64,000 nt of DNA from Phoebastria nigripes (GCA_035582835.1 JAYKAV010001245.1:684851-748850), one strand, 5' to 3'; counted from the stretch's first letter, positions 51,801 to 64,000 are shown. Notes: generated by a model from the sequence alone, not told the origin. A program made the numbers and translations.

Positions 51801-54800
51801 GGGAACAGAGGGCACGATAGACTCCGACAGGCAAGGGCAGAACGTTTTGGGGGAGGCTTGGAGGGAGGCCTGGCTGTGAGGGAGCGGCTGAAGTTCGCAG
51901 TGTCGGTGCTGTACTTGGTTCTGGTAAAAGAAAAGCCCTCTCGCTCAGGCGGCACCGTTCCTCCGAGTAGAAACTGCGGACTGTGCAGAGTGGTGGAAAA
52001 AGTACAGCCATAAACAGCACGGCAGCACTGTATTAATCATCAGGCGTGGTTTTAAGTAATCACTTAGGCGGCCAAGAAGTAGTTAACAGTGGAAATAAAG
52101 TATGCTCTGAACGATACCCAAAAATCAGCAAGAGACATGGTCGCCAGTTAACAAACCAACAGGAACCCCGCTTTGGATTTTTTTTTCCATCTCAAAAACG
52201 CGTCCCCTCCTAGCAGTTTTAAACATGTCCATAGTAACATAAACCCACTGTGAGCGGCTTACGTACGTTACCATATTTAAAATAAAACCGGTGTGTACCT
52301 CAGGTTTTCATCACCTGCCAGTTGACACCCCTGATAACAGTTGCAAAAAGCTGAATAACTTGGAAATGCTGAGCATCTTCTTTCCGCTTATTTCAAGGGA
52401 AAGTAGTCAGTACATTCAGAAAACGTTTGGCACCTTCAGCACTGACCTGCTAACTAATGATGCAGAAAAGTTGTCACAGGATTAATGTTTCCAACTCTGA
52501 AAATAAGCCTTCTAGCTCAATCTATTTTTCATAGAATTATCTGCTGTACCTCAATTATGTAGCAGTGTCACTAGGAGTCCATTATCTTGGGCTAATGTTC
52601 CACTCACAATCTTTTCATTCTGTTCCTTGAATAATCTGAGTTAATTAAAGGGCTGAGTATTCTTTCCACAGTACTTTTTTCTCTTTAATGTTTCTGTAGA
52701 AAGATATGTGTATATTCCTGACTGTGGAAGCTTTTTTTTTTCATTTCAGCAATGAGGTATAAAATGTTGAAAAATACAGAGAATAATTTTGTTTTCATCA
52801 TTAGATATGAAGTTTCTTTGTACAAAGCTTTCTATAATTAAACAATACTTCCCCCCAAAGGAGGGCCCTGGAATGAGATAATTCACCCCGACGAGCTACA
52901 CATGCGGGCATTCTTGCTGCAGAGGTTTAATTCACAAGCCTGGTCGTGGTCTAACGAATGGACTGAGTCTAGCTTCGGGAGGCAGTCCTGCTCACGTGTG
53001 CAATTCATGACTCATTCGTCTCTTGCCTTGTGACAGAGCAATTCTTTTAAAGCTATTTTCAAGGACACCATATTTCGCACATTCACACTTTGAGGGTCCG
53101 TAAAAAACATGGAGTTCTCCAAGTAGCACTAAACACCCGTGGATGGGTCACAATTTCAGATTTACAAGGTATGCGATACCAGGCAGGCGTGGGCAGCTGG
53201 GAATTGGTTCACTTAGTGAGCATGCCAGGTGAATTCATACTATGCTTTTCGCTTCTCCAGGAGGTCACCAGTAAACTCCTGTTACTGATTCCCTAGAGTC
53301 CTTTCCTAGCTTTATAGACTTCTTGTATTCCTGTCTGTGATAGAAGGGGGAGGCTGGCAGCACACCAAAACAGCAATAGCATATGGAGAAGCTCAGGCCT
53401 CTGCTCATGTGGCTTAAACTAAATCACATAAATGCTGATGTTTTCATAGGCTGCACAAAGCTAAATTGTGTCACAGAAATTTTGCATTAAAGGACTTCTT
53501 ATAGGGAAAATGGGGGGAAATGACCACAAAGTATCATGTTTTCAGATTTGAGGACACAGAGCACTGATGAGTAGTGGGAGTTTGTACCTCACTCAGGGCT
53601 GTCAGGTGGAAGAAATACTTAACTGTCACCACAAATACATGGACTAGGGAAGGGCATGCATCTGTGACCAGGTATAAAACAACGGGAGGCCCACAAGTAG
53701 CAGGGAAAGAATGATCTATTTTTCCAGTAGGAAGGCTAAAGCTACCAACCCCTGTTAATGTGGGGGTCAGGAAAAGGGGGTGAAAACTGTTGTGTTGAAA
53801 GGGGAGAAGCTCTGTTCTAGCTTTGAAATAGGCTTTTAATTAGGACATATTTCCACCCCCTTTAAAATAGCAGGGATTCAGGTCACTTAAGGGTGGACTT
53901 GATGTTTGAGGTCCAAGGTGAAGCCATGAGCAAAATCCCAGAGTCATGGTTAGGATCAGGTCCAGCAACCACCAAGGCAGAGCCATAGCGGTGAGACCAG
54001 GCTGAAGTCAAGCCAGTAAGTCAGTCCACAAGTTGAGGCCCAGATCAAGAATTGCTATGGCACAGACACAACTGAACTGGAAAGCTGTACTCTTCTAACA
54101 CAGCTCAGGTGAAGGATGAAGACCCAGGGCTGAGCTTAAATAGAGCTCCTGGGCGCATGGGTGTGTGTAGAAGCTGCAGGTGAGGCTGCTCAGAGCCACT
54201 AAGGCTTATTAGTGCACTTAGGACCCTCAAAGAGTTCATCTNGTCCCTTTCTTCCTTACAGGATAAAATTTGCAATAATATATTGAAGCAAGCCTTTCAT
54301 CTCAGTTACCTATAGCTGCTCCTTCCTGACTCAAGTCTTGCAAAAGGAAGGGTGAAATGGTGAGCAGAAGAGCTATATGCTGTATGCTAGATGTGAGGCT
54401 CAGCCGCAGGCAAGAACAGCTTTCACCTGGAGCATGGGAGCTTATGACAGTGCCTCCATCTCATGGTTCCTTCCCAAGTTCATGTGTTCTCTACTGCATG
54501 TTCAGAAAACAAGATAAAGTACTTTAGAGTTCAAGGTGAACAACAAAAAGGCAGAGTGTTTTGTTTTGTGGTTGTGCATATCTTTGTGCGCTATGATTAG
54601 GGCCTGTAGATGCTATAGGAATACAAACAAGCTCTGTTCAGAAAAGAAGATAAGAAAACTTGCATTATTCTCAGATAACATACTTGCAGAGTCACTAGAG
54701 GATTATTTGTTGTAATCCTGCTAGGTGTTATCTTATTATCTGGTGGTAACACATACCACATGGGGCTTTACTGGTAAAGGAAAACAGAGAAAGACTAAAA

Positions 54801-57694
54801 GCAAGGGCAGAGTCTGAAGTAAAGTGAGAATTCTGCAGTCCTGGCAAGGGAGCCTTCTGCACACTTCTCTGAAGTGTGTAGTATAGCTTCCTGCTACACC
54901 TGTAGGCGTGGACAGCTCTGAAAATCAGAAGGAAAAAAAACCCAGAAATAAACTAGAGATATTGTATTAGAAACATTACTATGAAAGGTAGCAACAGTTT
55001 TATGTTTTCAGGGAAGCTGCCCTTTCCTTGCTTTTCCTGGAATTTTCAGCTTCCCACATCTCAAAGAGAATTGAGGCTTTTGTTCTCACCTTGAAAACAA
55101 TTTTTACAATCAAAGTCAAAATTGGACTCTTAGTTATAATTAACAAAACTTGGTTATCATTAAAAAAGCAGCTGGGGTTGGGCAGAACAGCAAAAGACTT
55201 TTTAGCTAAATGTTCACCTAAAATGGTTTTAGCCTCTTCTCATGGACAGAAAAGCAGTTTCAGAGGTCCTCCGTTGCCCTCTGCGGGAGAGCCTTAGCAC
55301 TGCTTATAGAGCAGTCTTTGCCTCACTGCATTGCTCTGTTCTGGTTTAGAGAAATTATCTGCATTGTGACGTTAGTGAAATTAAAATTTTAATAAAATTT
55401 AAAAGGGTTATTATTTGGTTGTAAGTACATTGTTCATGATAGAAGACAACGTTTAGCAGTACCCTCTTTATCATGGAGTTTGGTAACGTATGGTTGTTTT
55501 ACAATAAATGTTTTGAAGCTTTAAAACTACTGACATCATTACTAAGATTGGTTTGAGTTTATGACCTGAAGTCAGCGTGGTTGTACTAATTAAAATTAAA
55601 AACAAGATGACAACATTTCAACTCTGATTCAAAAAGCTGTGTTGCAGGTGTCTGAAGTATTTCTAATTTACATTACAGTAATTCTCATTGTCTTCAGTTT
55701 GCTCATAGTTACAACTGCTATCCTTATGAAATTACTTTTGTCCACAGTAATCCATAATTTACTCCATTCATTCATGGGACTAACATTAAAAAAAATCCGA
55801 ACTTATTTTTCCACTGTTAGATCACATTTTTATTTTATAAGATGCTAGAACTACTCATTCTGTCACAGGCACTAGCACTCCAGAATGCCATTACGTATGT
55901 TCCTCCTTCCTTTAGATCTAAGCTTGTCTCTATGAAATATGTCAGTCCTGTTCTGCATTATATTTAGTTATTTAGGACATTATGTTATAGGAGTTTTAAT
56001 TCAACTCAGGCATTTTTCAAGCACCAGCATATTTTTATTCTTTTGCATCCCCAGTGTTCAAGTATTCTTAGCTGTGATCTGGCTTGTCATTTTTGCAGTT
56101 TTCAGTATGCTCTTGTCTGACAAGTCCTCTTTAAATATCTGCTCTATCAGCTCCTCTGCTGTCTTGGAAAAGCTCCTGCTCCCCATCTGTCTCTTTTTAG
56201 CCTGAAACCTTCNTGTGGAGAACCTCACATTTCTCACGTACAGTGAACTGAGCTTCATAAGATTATATTTAGCTGTATCAGTAGGATTTTAATCCCATAA
56301 TCCTGCTGAGAGGGAGTTCTTGGCAGCAAGGAGACCTAATGCACCTGTTTCACCTGCCACTTAGCTTGCATACCTTTGCAGTCAGTTTTCTCAGAACTCT
56401 TTGTATTAGTATTTGGTGTTGTGAGGAAAGAGAAAACAAAAATGCATCCACTCTTGCACTAAAGGGTAAAGGTACGTAAAGGATGTAAAACATTCACATG
56501 TCTCATAGAATGTCAGCTCTCTCCTGGGTTTGAAATAGCCCTTGCCAATAATAAATTTCATAACTCTTCATTATAAGGCTCTCTGCCGATACCAGATGCA
56601 TCAGGCTTAAGTGGACTAGCTCTTCCCCAGGTTTGAAACATTTCTTTTTGTTTTGTGAAGTTCAGATTGGCCAGGGTCTTGAAGGGGAGGAGGAGAACAA
56701 AGAGGGAGAAGGTGAAAGGCCACAGTGCACTTCTTAGCATACAGTTATATCTGGTTGACAGCAATATTGGCCAGAACCTGTTAGGCCAAGAGTACACAGT
56801 CGTTAATGAATTCAAATCTGAACTTCGCAGTTGAAGACTACAGGGCTGGTTCTGCACTGTCACATATCATTGGCAGTTATTCCTAGGTGCAAGTGTAGAT
56901 AATTCTTCCTCTGCCTACAAATAGTTAAATGATTAATATCACCCCCCCATCTAAAAAAGTAATCTGAAAGAGTTTTTCAGTGAGAAATCAAAAAAGATCC
57001 TCGCTGATGAAGTAATCAAAGTTCTTAAAATATGAGATACTCACTGCAGAGGGAGAAACTTCTAGTGATTGTAATGGTATTACAGAAAACCAAAGTGCGT
57101 TTCTGAACTGGACCACTGTAAGGTTGAGATCAATCTGAGTTCTTCTCAGCTTGTTAGCCGATGCTGACAGGATGGGATTCTTGCAGGTGCTGCATACGCC
57201 TCTATAGTGTCTGGTCAAAGTCAACTCCACTGCTTCCAAGGGTATTTGTTTGTCAAGACTTTGTGGTGCCAGTCTTCTCCTAGTCCAGGACCAGGATCAT
57301 AACAGTGATCAGGCCATCACAACTGAATTTCTTCACAGAAGCACCATTTCATTGTAAAGGTGATAAGCCACGGCAACAAAGCTGGTGGCCAGGAGCACAC
57401 CTGGGGGACTACATGGTGATAGTCTTCTGCACAGGCTATCCCACCTGCCTGACTGCTGTAATCTGTGTGTTCTGTTTTCAGACGGATACTGTGATCAGGG
57501 ACTCCCATCTGATCCTAATATTCGTCCATTCAAAACTTAGCATTAAGCCCCTCACTTCCCTGCCACACCCTGACCCCAAGTGCTGGGATCTTAGGGTGGG
57601 AGGAATATAAGTTGTCCAGCACTTATTCCATACTTGCATGGCTTGTCAAGTGTAAGGCTTTACAGAGATCTGTGGTATTGCTGGAGTACTATTG
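51801..57694. other. Intergenic DNA upstream of OSBPL8
   Basis: No gene was identified. The stretch returns to AT-rich composition right of the island. It holds a CpG-containing, unclassified segment at 52861-53320, a stretch of imperfect internal repeats at 53890-54110, and a short charged minus-strand frame at 56071-56217. In vertebrates the next gene upstream of OSBPL8 is usually ZDHHC17; none of its exons were seen. Confidence 0.6.
53890..54110 (+). repeat. Imperfect short repeats, unclassified
   Basis: Loose repetition of elements such as GATCAGGTCCAG, GACCAGGCTGAAGTCAAGCC and AAGTCAGTCCACAAG gives the look of a decayed minisatellite or old LTR. No termini or coding text allow a family call. 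Confidence 0.35.
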
Positions 57695-58286
57695 TGTGCT
57701 GTTTTTGTCTGGGATAGAGTTAATTTTCTTCATAGTAGCTCCTATGGTGCTGTGTTTTGGATTTGTGGCCAAACCAGCGTTGATAACACACCCATGTTTT
57801 AGCTATTGCTGAACAGTGCTTACACAGGGTCGAGGCCTTTTTTTTTCCTGTTTCTCATGCTTCCCTGCCAGTGCGTAGGCTGGGGGTGCACAAGAAGTTG
57901 GGAGGGGACACAGCTGGGACAGCTGACCCCAACTGACCAAAGGGATATTCCAGAATAAATGACATCGTGCTCAGCAATAAAAGCTGGGGGAAAAAGGAGG
58001 AAGGGGGACATTTGGAGTTACGGTGTCTGCCTTCCCAAGTAAATGTTGTGCATGATGGAGCCCTGCTTTCCTGGAGATGGCTGAACACCTGCCTGCCGAT
58101 GGGAAGTGGTGAATGAATTCCCTATTTTGCTTTGCTTGCGCACACGGCTTTTGCTTTCCCTATTAAACTGTCTTTATCTCAACCCACGAGTTTTCTCACT
58201 TTTACCCTTCTGATTCTCTCCCCATTCCACTGGGGGGGAATGAGTGAGTGGCTGCGTGGGGCTGAGATGCTGGCTGGGGCTAACCC
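57695..58286 (+). mobile_element. Solo LTR, related to the copy at 28989
   Basis: A 592-bp LTR in plus orientation, starting TGTGCTGTTTTTGTCTGGGA and ending GGCTAACCC(A). ATTG is duplicated at 57691-57694 and 58287-58290; allowing one mismatch (TATTG/CATTG) gives the 5-bp duplication seen in its relative. It has a TATA-like AATAAAA (57976-57982), ATTAAA (58162-58167) and the shared CTGTCTTTATCTCAACCCAC. Between the TATA region and ATTAAA it differs completely from the 28989 copy, so the two belong to separate subfamilies. No proviral interior is present. Confidence 0.88.
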
Positions 58287-59982
58287 ATTGGCACAATTCC
58301 TCCACCTCGTGCCAATTTTGCAGGAAGGAGGGGAGACATGCACACATTAAGACCAAGGTGCTCCAGGTTGAACCTTCTTTTCCAGAACTTCTTGCTGACA
58401 TGTTCTTTGTGTTTTGTCCTCAGTGCGGACTCTTGTACAGAATGGAAGAAAACATACTCAAAGTCATAAGCCTGTCTTCCAAAAGGAGATAACCTACTTG
58501 TAGGGGGAGGAAGGGACCTCCATAGCTGTGAGGCTTCTTTCTGGTCCCTTGTCAAGTCAATGGGCAGTATCTGCTGGTCCCTCCATAACAGGCTTTTTAT
58601 CAAGGCTCTCTTCTCAGTTTGCTTTTGTGGTTCTTTTCATTCCCTGGGATGATTCTTTCCCCCTTATTTTTTCAATAGCGGTCTACTATATCGGATGCAA
58701 TACCATTCTATGGCCTAAATTTGGACAAAAGCAAGTGCTTTTAACTCAGAGTGAGTCCAGGCCCGCCCTTTTCTCAGACCTATTATCAGTTGATGGCTAA
58801 GCAAGCCCATTCAGTTAGACCATGACAGCTACAAATATGGTCCCCTTGTGACTAGCTGTTGAGATCAATGCTTCAGTTGAAGCAGCAACTGCAATTGATC
58901 CTTAGCAGATTGCAAATTAAAGCTTGTGTCTTGCCGTAAGCATCCCTCCTGACCCTTGATTGCTAGCTTGTTTCATACCCTTAATGTATGTAGTTTTTAT
59001 GTCTTTATATTGTATGTACTTAATGCATAATCCTCAAAGCATATTCTATTTCCGGGCCTCATCTTAACCTTAAGCAGGGTTGACCATGTCTCAGTTGCTT
59101 CATTTTTTTGGTAGATAGCTAAGTTCACTTAGCTTGTAAATGCTTGGTCTCTAGCACATCATTACTGAAAACAAAACTTAAATATTCACTGTTCAGGGTG
59201 GTTATCTAGTCAGTGCTTGGGGGATTTTGTCAAAAAAAGTCTACTGTCACATTTGATTTTCCTCTCACAGACAAGCATTCATTAATTCAGCGCAAAGTAC
59301 AGGCATCTCTGAGTCTTGTTAAGATTTTTATTTAGCAGTAGGGCAATTGAGTCAAGACCCCGTCCACCTCTGCAAATGTGTGTTGTGATTATGTGGTCTC
59401 CAGCCTGCAAGAAGCTTATGAAACATTTTCTAATCAGGGAAAGGCAACTCAGCCAGTTTTCTCTATTTTAGCTCCTGTGTTATCTGACACTTTATTGCTG
59501 TCATAAGAAAGTCTGATGCATAGAAAACTATGTAAAAGCAATTAATCCCATGTGTTTTTAGGTCCTTTCCATGTTACACAATGCTATTTTTCATTCTTCA
59601 CCAGGTTTTTGTTACCTTCTTAATATGTTAAAGGCCAATGTCTCACATCTGGACCTTGACAGGCTGATCTTGATAAGTTGAGAGCTATGCCCTTCGTTTT
59701 GGCATATGTTTAATAGCTATAAACACCATAAATGAAATGTTATGTGTATACTCATCATTGCCCCAGCTACAGGAAACTTCTTGTCATTCCCCTCTGCTGT
59801 AACCTTGCTGTCTACAAATCTAGTTGGAAGTTGCCTAGATGGTTCTGCATTTCTGTCTCATGAAATATCTGAACTGTCTTTTCCTTTTAGGTTTTATCTG
59901 TGTGAGTACAGTTGTAATGAAACTTGCCCATGAGCCACAGCCCAGGAGTCCTGACCCCTTTATTTATTTGCAGAAGAGAATA
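58287..59982. other. Intergenic DNA between solo LTR and CR1
   Basis: About 1.7 kb of ordinary sequence with no gene, RNA or repeat that I can support. Open frames up to 107 codons show no family resemblance. Confidence 0.6.
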
Positions 59983-61040
59983 TAGAATCATAGAATCATA
60001 GAATAGTTTGGGTTGGAAGGGACCTTTAAAGGTCATCTAGTCCAACCCCCCTGCCATGGGCAGGGACATCTTCAACTAGATCAGGTTGCTCAGAGACCCA
60101 TCCAACCTGACCTTGAATGTTTCCAGGGATGGGGCATCTACCACCTCTCTGGGCAACCTGGTCCAGTGTTTCACCACCCTCAGCATAAAAAATTTCTTCC
60201 TTGTATCTAATCTGAATCTACCCTCTTTTAGTTTAAAACCATTCCCCCTTGTCCTGTCACAACAGGCCCTGCTAAAAAGTCTGTCCCCATCTTTCTTATA
60301 AGCCCCCTTTAAGTATTGAAAGGCCACAATAAGGTCTCCCTGAAGCCTTCTCTTCTCCAGGCTGAACAACCCCAACTCTCTCAGCCTTTCTTCATAGGAG
60401 AGGCGTTCCATCCCCCTGATCATTTTCGTGACCCTCCTCTGGACCCACTCCAACAGATCCATGTCTTCCTTGTGCTGAGAGCTCCAGAGCTGGATGCAGT
60501 ACTGCAGGTGGGGTCTCACCAGAGCAGAGTCACCTCCCTCGACCTGCTGGCCACGCTTCTTGTGATGCAGCCCAGGATGTGGTTGGCATTCTGGGCTGTG
60601 AGCACACATTGCTGGCTCATGTCCAGCTTTTCATCCACCAGTACCCCCAAGTCCCTCTCAGCAGGGCTGCTCTCGATCCCTTCATCCCCCAGCCTGTATT
60701 GATATCGGGGGTTGCGCCGACCCAGGCGCAGGACCTTGCACTTGGCCTTGTTGAACCTCATGAGGTTCACAGGGACCCACTTCTCGAGCTTGTCCAGGTC
60801 CCTCTGGATGGCATCCCGTCCCTCAGGCATGTCGACTGCACCACTCAGCTTGGTGTCGTCTGCAAACTTGCTGAGGGTGCACTCAATCCCACCGTCTATG
60901 TCATTGATGAAGATATTAAACAGTACTGGTCCCAATATGGACCCCCGAGGGACACCACTTGTCACTGATCTCCATCTGGACATTGAGCCATTGACCACTA
61001 CCCTCTGGATGCGACCATCCAACCAATTCCTGTTGAGAGG
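59983..61040 (-). mobile_element. CR1 LINE, 1.06 kb with reverse-transcriptase end, reverse orientation
   Basis: The plus strand starts TAGAATCATAGAATCATAG, the reversed CR1 tail. On the minus strand the element codes for the end of the CR1 reverse transcriptase: [20 protein letters not shown], the catalytic motif FADD at 60855-60866 followed by TKLSG, then [17 protein letters not shown] frame break near 60530 separates this from the remaining ORF2 text ([46 protein letters not shown] and [19 protein letters not shown]). It is 5'-truncated and frame-shifted, so dead. It lacks the endonuclease and the N-terminal RT motifs. Confidence 0.96.
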
Positions 61041-61050
61041 GACAACATGG

Positions 61051-61082
61051 CATCATCAAGGATATACATCATCAAGGATGAG
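61051..61082 (+). repeat. 2 x 16-bp tandem duplication beside the CR1 end
   Basis: CATCATCAAGGATATA is followed directly by CATCATCAAGGATGAG, about ten bases outside the truncated 5' end of the CR1. It may be local duplication linked to insertion, or chance. Confidence 0.7.
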
Positions 61083-63749
61083 GGAAATTCTAGAGGCCTG
61101 CAAAATGGAAAACACAGTGGCCATTTGTGAAAGGATGGAAGGGGAGAAGATGACAACCAAGGGAATTACACTTAGCCCACTTTCCCTTCTTAGAAATAGA
61201 CAAGCATAAATTATCTATGTGTAAGCTCTAGAAGATAACAAGGTAATGAGCAACAGCTGGCATTAATAAAACCGAAAAAATCATGTCAAATTACCCTAAT
61301 TTCCTGTACCCGAGGAACCTTCTGAATGGGAGGAGGTCAATGTGATATGTCTTAAATTTAGTAATACCTTAGTAACTATGAAGATACAGTCTAAATACAA
61401 CATCCGTAAGGTAGGGATATAATCTACCCTTAATTCTCTGGTTTGAAAAACAGAAAAGTTGTCAGTGGCTCCTGTGGGTTTTAGAAAAGGGTTAAAGGTA
61501 ACATGATAGTATCCTTAATTCCATGTTCTCTATTGAAATGAATGTGGAAGTTCTCTGGTAGTGATAGTTATGCTGGTTTTAATTTTCCTCTATTGTTAAA
61601 TTTAAAGTATGGAAAGCAGCAACCCAAACTGAAAAGAAGTTAGTCTTGCACAAGGAGCACACTGGGCAGGTGTTGCTCTGAAAAAACAGACTTTTGAACA
61701 AAGAGTCCAGGAGTAAGCTGTAAATTTAAATTCTTGTTTAGCTTGAACAGAGAGGCTTTCTAAAAAGTGTAATGCAGCGGGATTCATAGTTAAATCATCT
61801 AACTAGCAGATTAAAACCAAAAACCTTTTGAAAGTTTCCAATAGTATACAAACACCTAGTGAAGCTGGTAAATGCTCTTGCTACTAAGGTGGTCCATGAA
61901 GTTTATTGACGGGACAAAAAATGCTGCTCCCTCCTGAAAGGAACTTCTGCTTTATGAATGGTATTTCAGTATCCATGTGGGTCAAGGTGGTATCTGGAAA
62001 TCAGGCATTCAGGAAGGTGATAGTGTTTAATCCCTCAGGGATGGTTCCAAACTGACCTTTCTTAGCTGATTATAATAGTAGGTCTAATGGGTACTATTTA
62101 TACTGTGTTAATCAGCAGTATCAGTCTCCATATCATTTGGTAACTGGCTTGCCTATATGGGTAATTTTTCTTTTGAGAAAACAGGAAAGCTAGAATCTAG
62201 TAATTTTTTTTCTACTGTTTTTGAATGTGTTTGATATTAAAGGTATTATTCTACTCAAAGAGAGATTGTCAGTGACTAATAGGACCAGTTGCTTTCAGAA
62301 CTGTGTCCAGCACTTACTTTTCGAGTGACCACTAGTCAATGTTCAGTTGGTTAGGAAATGTCTTTAAATGATTTAAAGAAGAAATCATTGCATAGTTGTG
62401 CTCCATTCCAAATTCTGCGCATATAATAGTCTCTAGACAGTAGTGACATTTACAGCAGTTACGTTTTGGTCATGTTTAAGTGAAGCATCCTTTGTTTGGC
62501 AATGGATAGGACTGGCTTAAGATTTTAGGGGAACTAAAAATGGTGTTAATCATCTAGTTCACTGGAGGTTTTTACTCTAGTTGGAATTAAAGAATTTTTT
62601 TGAATTTTTTTCTCAGCTTAGTTTTGTGTCATGTGGTGCAATGATCTAGTAAATGCTGAATATAAAAGCAGAGAGAATTACATGTCCCTGATGCAAATAA
62701 ATGCAAATTATTAAGTCTTTATAACAGTTCAGAGTGTTTAATAATTTCTCCACAACAAAGTCCAATGGAAAACAGAAATATACATAGGAATCCACCAATC
62801 TTAATTTAGCCCTATGTAACTAAGATGGAAGAAGGCTGGAATCTGCTTAAATATGTTGTTGAATTATAGTCTTTTGCTAACACAACTGAAGCCAATTTCT
62901 AATAATAAAAATTTTCCAAGAGAGGGAGGAATGGAAAAAATACAGAGGAAGACTGGGAATATCTGCCTGGCAGGTAGAGCTACAAAATCCCACACAGAAT
63001 GTCAGCACAGTATTCCTGGTTTTGAACAATCTTGACTATATTCAATACAAATGTTAAAAAACATTCATTAATAATTTCTTTCTTGTGTAAAGGCAACTTC
63101 ATGTTCACATGCCTATGCACAGTGTTTATTTGTTAAAGGAAAGCATTTGCACAGTTTCCATGGTCTTCAATAGCCATGAAAACATATGTTTTAAAAAAAA
63201 ACCCTCTGTGGTTGGACACTTTATTGTGTTATTCTCCAGTGTGTATTTCTGATCCGACTCTGCTCCATGATACTTCTATACCACAGAAATGAACCCACCT
63301 CTTCCGATTGAGTTGCACCAGTGGGGGTGAGTGCAGATTCAAGCTTGTTTCATCCAGAAAGCTGAAAAACAGGATTTCCCTGATTTTTTTTTTTTATGAA
63401 AGTTTTAACTAAGCAAATAGCTCTGTTAAGTAATGCTTCTCATCACTAAAAATGGCCGAATCAGAACTTAGATGATTAGTTCTAATAAGTTGTAGTGATT
63501 CTGAATATGATCCTGCCTTCATGGATTCTGTTAAGTCAGTGGAGTGATCAGTGCAGTGTAACTTTGAGTAGGACTAAAACCGCCTGCCCCTTCCCCAGCA
63601 CTCCTGGTGCTCCTAGGAAGAGCGCTGCCTGTTAGGAGAATGTGTTTTGTCCTGCTGTTCGTGCAGTACTTCATACAAATAATACAGCTGTGAAGTACAG
63701 AATAAAAAACAACAGCAGAGGGAGGCATACGAATAGGCACAGGAGAAAA
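61083..63749. other. Intergenic DNA
   Basis: About 2.7 kb of AT-rich sequence. No gene or RNA was identified. A T10 run occurs near 63387-63396. Confidence 0.6.
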
Positions 63750-64000
63750 AATGTGGATGTGGTCTACCTGGACTTCAGTAAAGCCTTCGACACTGTCTCC
63801 CACAGCATTCTCCTAGGGAAGCTGGCGGCTCATGGCCTAGGCAGGTGTACTCTGTGCTGGGTAAAAAACTGGCTGGGCGGCCGGGCCCAGAGAGTTGGGG
63901 TGAATGGAGCGAAGTCCACTTGGCGGCCGGTCACGAGCGGTGTTCCCCAGGGCTCCGTTTTGGGGCCGGTCTTGTTCAATATCTTTATCAACGATCTGGA
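63750..64000 (+). mobile_element. CR1 LINE, reverse-transcriptase part, cut by window edge
   Basis: The plus strand codes, without a stop to the edge, for central CR1 reverse-transcriptase text: [20 protein letters not shown], then [20 protein letters not shown], and [33 protein letters not shown] holds the first catalytic aspartate region and [11 protein letters not shown] the conserved motif after it. The FADD box would follow beyond 64000. The intact frame over about 80 codons suggests a younger copy than the one at 59983-61040. Full length cannot be judged. Confidence 0.95.

Noticed and set aside
51080..51815. Overlapping open frames of 100-193 codons on both strands
   Set aside because: All lie in the CpG island, where stop codons are rare. 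Translations are Arg/Pro/Gly/Ala-rich without domains, and several frames are open at once on both strands.
55939..56205. 88-codon hydrophobic plus-strand frame
   Set aside because: The hydrophobicity comes from T-rich sequence. No conserved family text, and the opposite strand has a more protein-like frame over part of it.
57305..57610. 101-codon plus-strand frame with a membrane-like stretch just before the LTR
   Set aside because: No recognisable family, no splice or promoter context. It is probably chance.
28989..58286. The two LTRs as the ends of one large provirus
   Set aside because: They have different target duplications (CTAAC and ATTG), different middle sections, and a cellular gene promoter between them. 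They are independent solo LTRs.

Overview
The window looks like avian nuclear DNA. It is AT-rich, intron-like sequence with one strong CpG island. It carries five CR1 LINE fragments of bird type, some ending in the GATTCTATGATTCTA tail, and two solo LTRs of an avian endogenous-retrovirus family. Single N bases and one short N run point to a draft assembly. I see no sign of prokaryotic organisation: no operons, no CRISPR array, no IS elements.

The one protein-coding gene I can name is OSBPL8 (ORP8, oxysterol-binding-protein-related protein 8), on the minus strand. Its first three coding exons can be read with splice sites and matching phases: 18947-18988 (METVPVDVELDRNS, after a 5' leader to 19052), 13476-13512 (exactly 37 nt, HHGDNRDSHGPS plus one base) and 8338-8475 (VVTNSDESQLLTPGK, then MSQRQGKEAY and onward). 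Joined, they follow the N-terminus of human ORP8, and the internal methionine used by the short isoform ORP8S is kept. The PH domain, lipid-transfer (ORD) domain and C-terminal membrane anchor are not in the window; they should lie beyond position 1.

Layout. 1-8337: start of the intron after the third coding exon. 8476-13475: intron with a GC-rich island (9945-10085) and a CR1 3' end. 13513-18946: intron. 19053-51409: very long first intron, with two CR1 copies, a solo LTR with a 5-bp target duplication, an 88-bp near-perfect inverted repeat (21125-21212 / 21713-21800), an assembly gap and many A-tracts. 50880-51800: CpG-island promoter with GC boxes, an NRF1-type site, a (CG)n tract and a likely non-coding exon 1 ending at 51410. 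51800-64000: upstream intergenic DNA with a second solo LTR, a 1-kb reverse-oriented CR1 with a recognisable reverse transcriptase, and the start of another CR1 running off the right edge.

Most long open frames here are chance frames or CR1 relics. The points most worth checking concern OSBPL8 isoforms: an in-frame 105-nt exon extension with a strong second donor, a NAGNAG acceptor, two in-frame upstream ATGs, and a GC-rich island where a short-isoform promoter could sit. The intronic inverted repeat is the most unusual purely structural signal.
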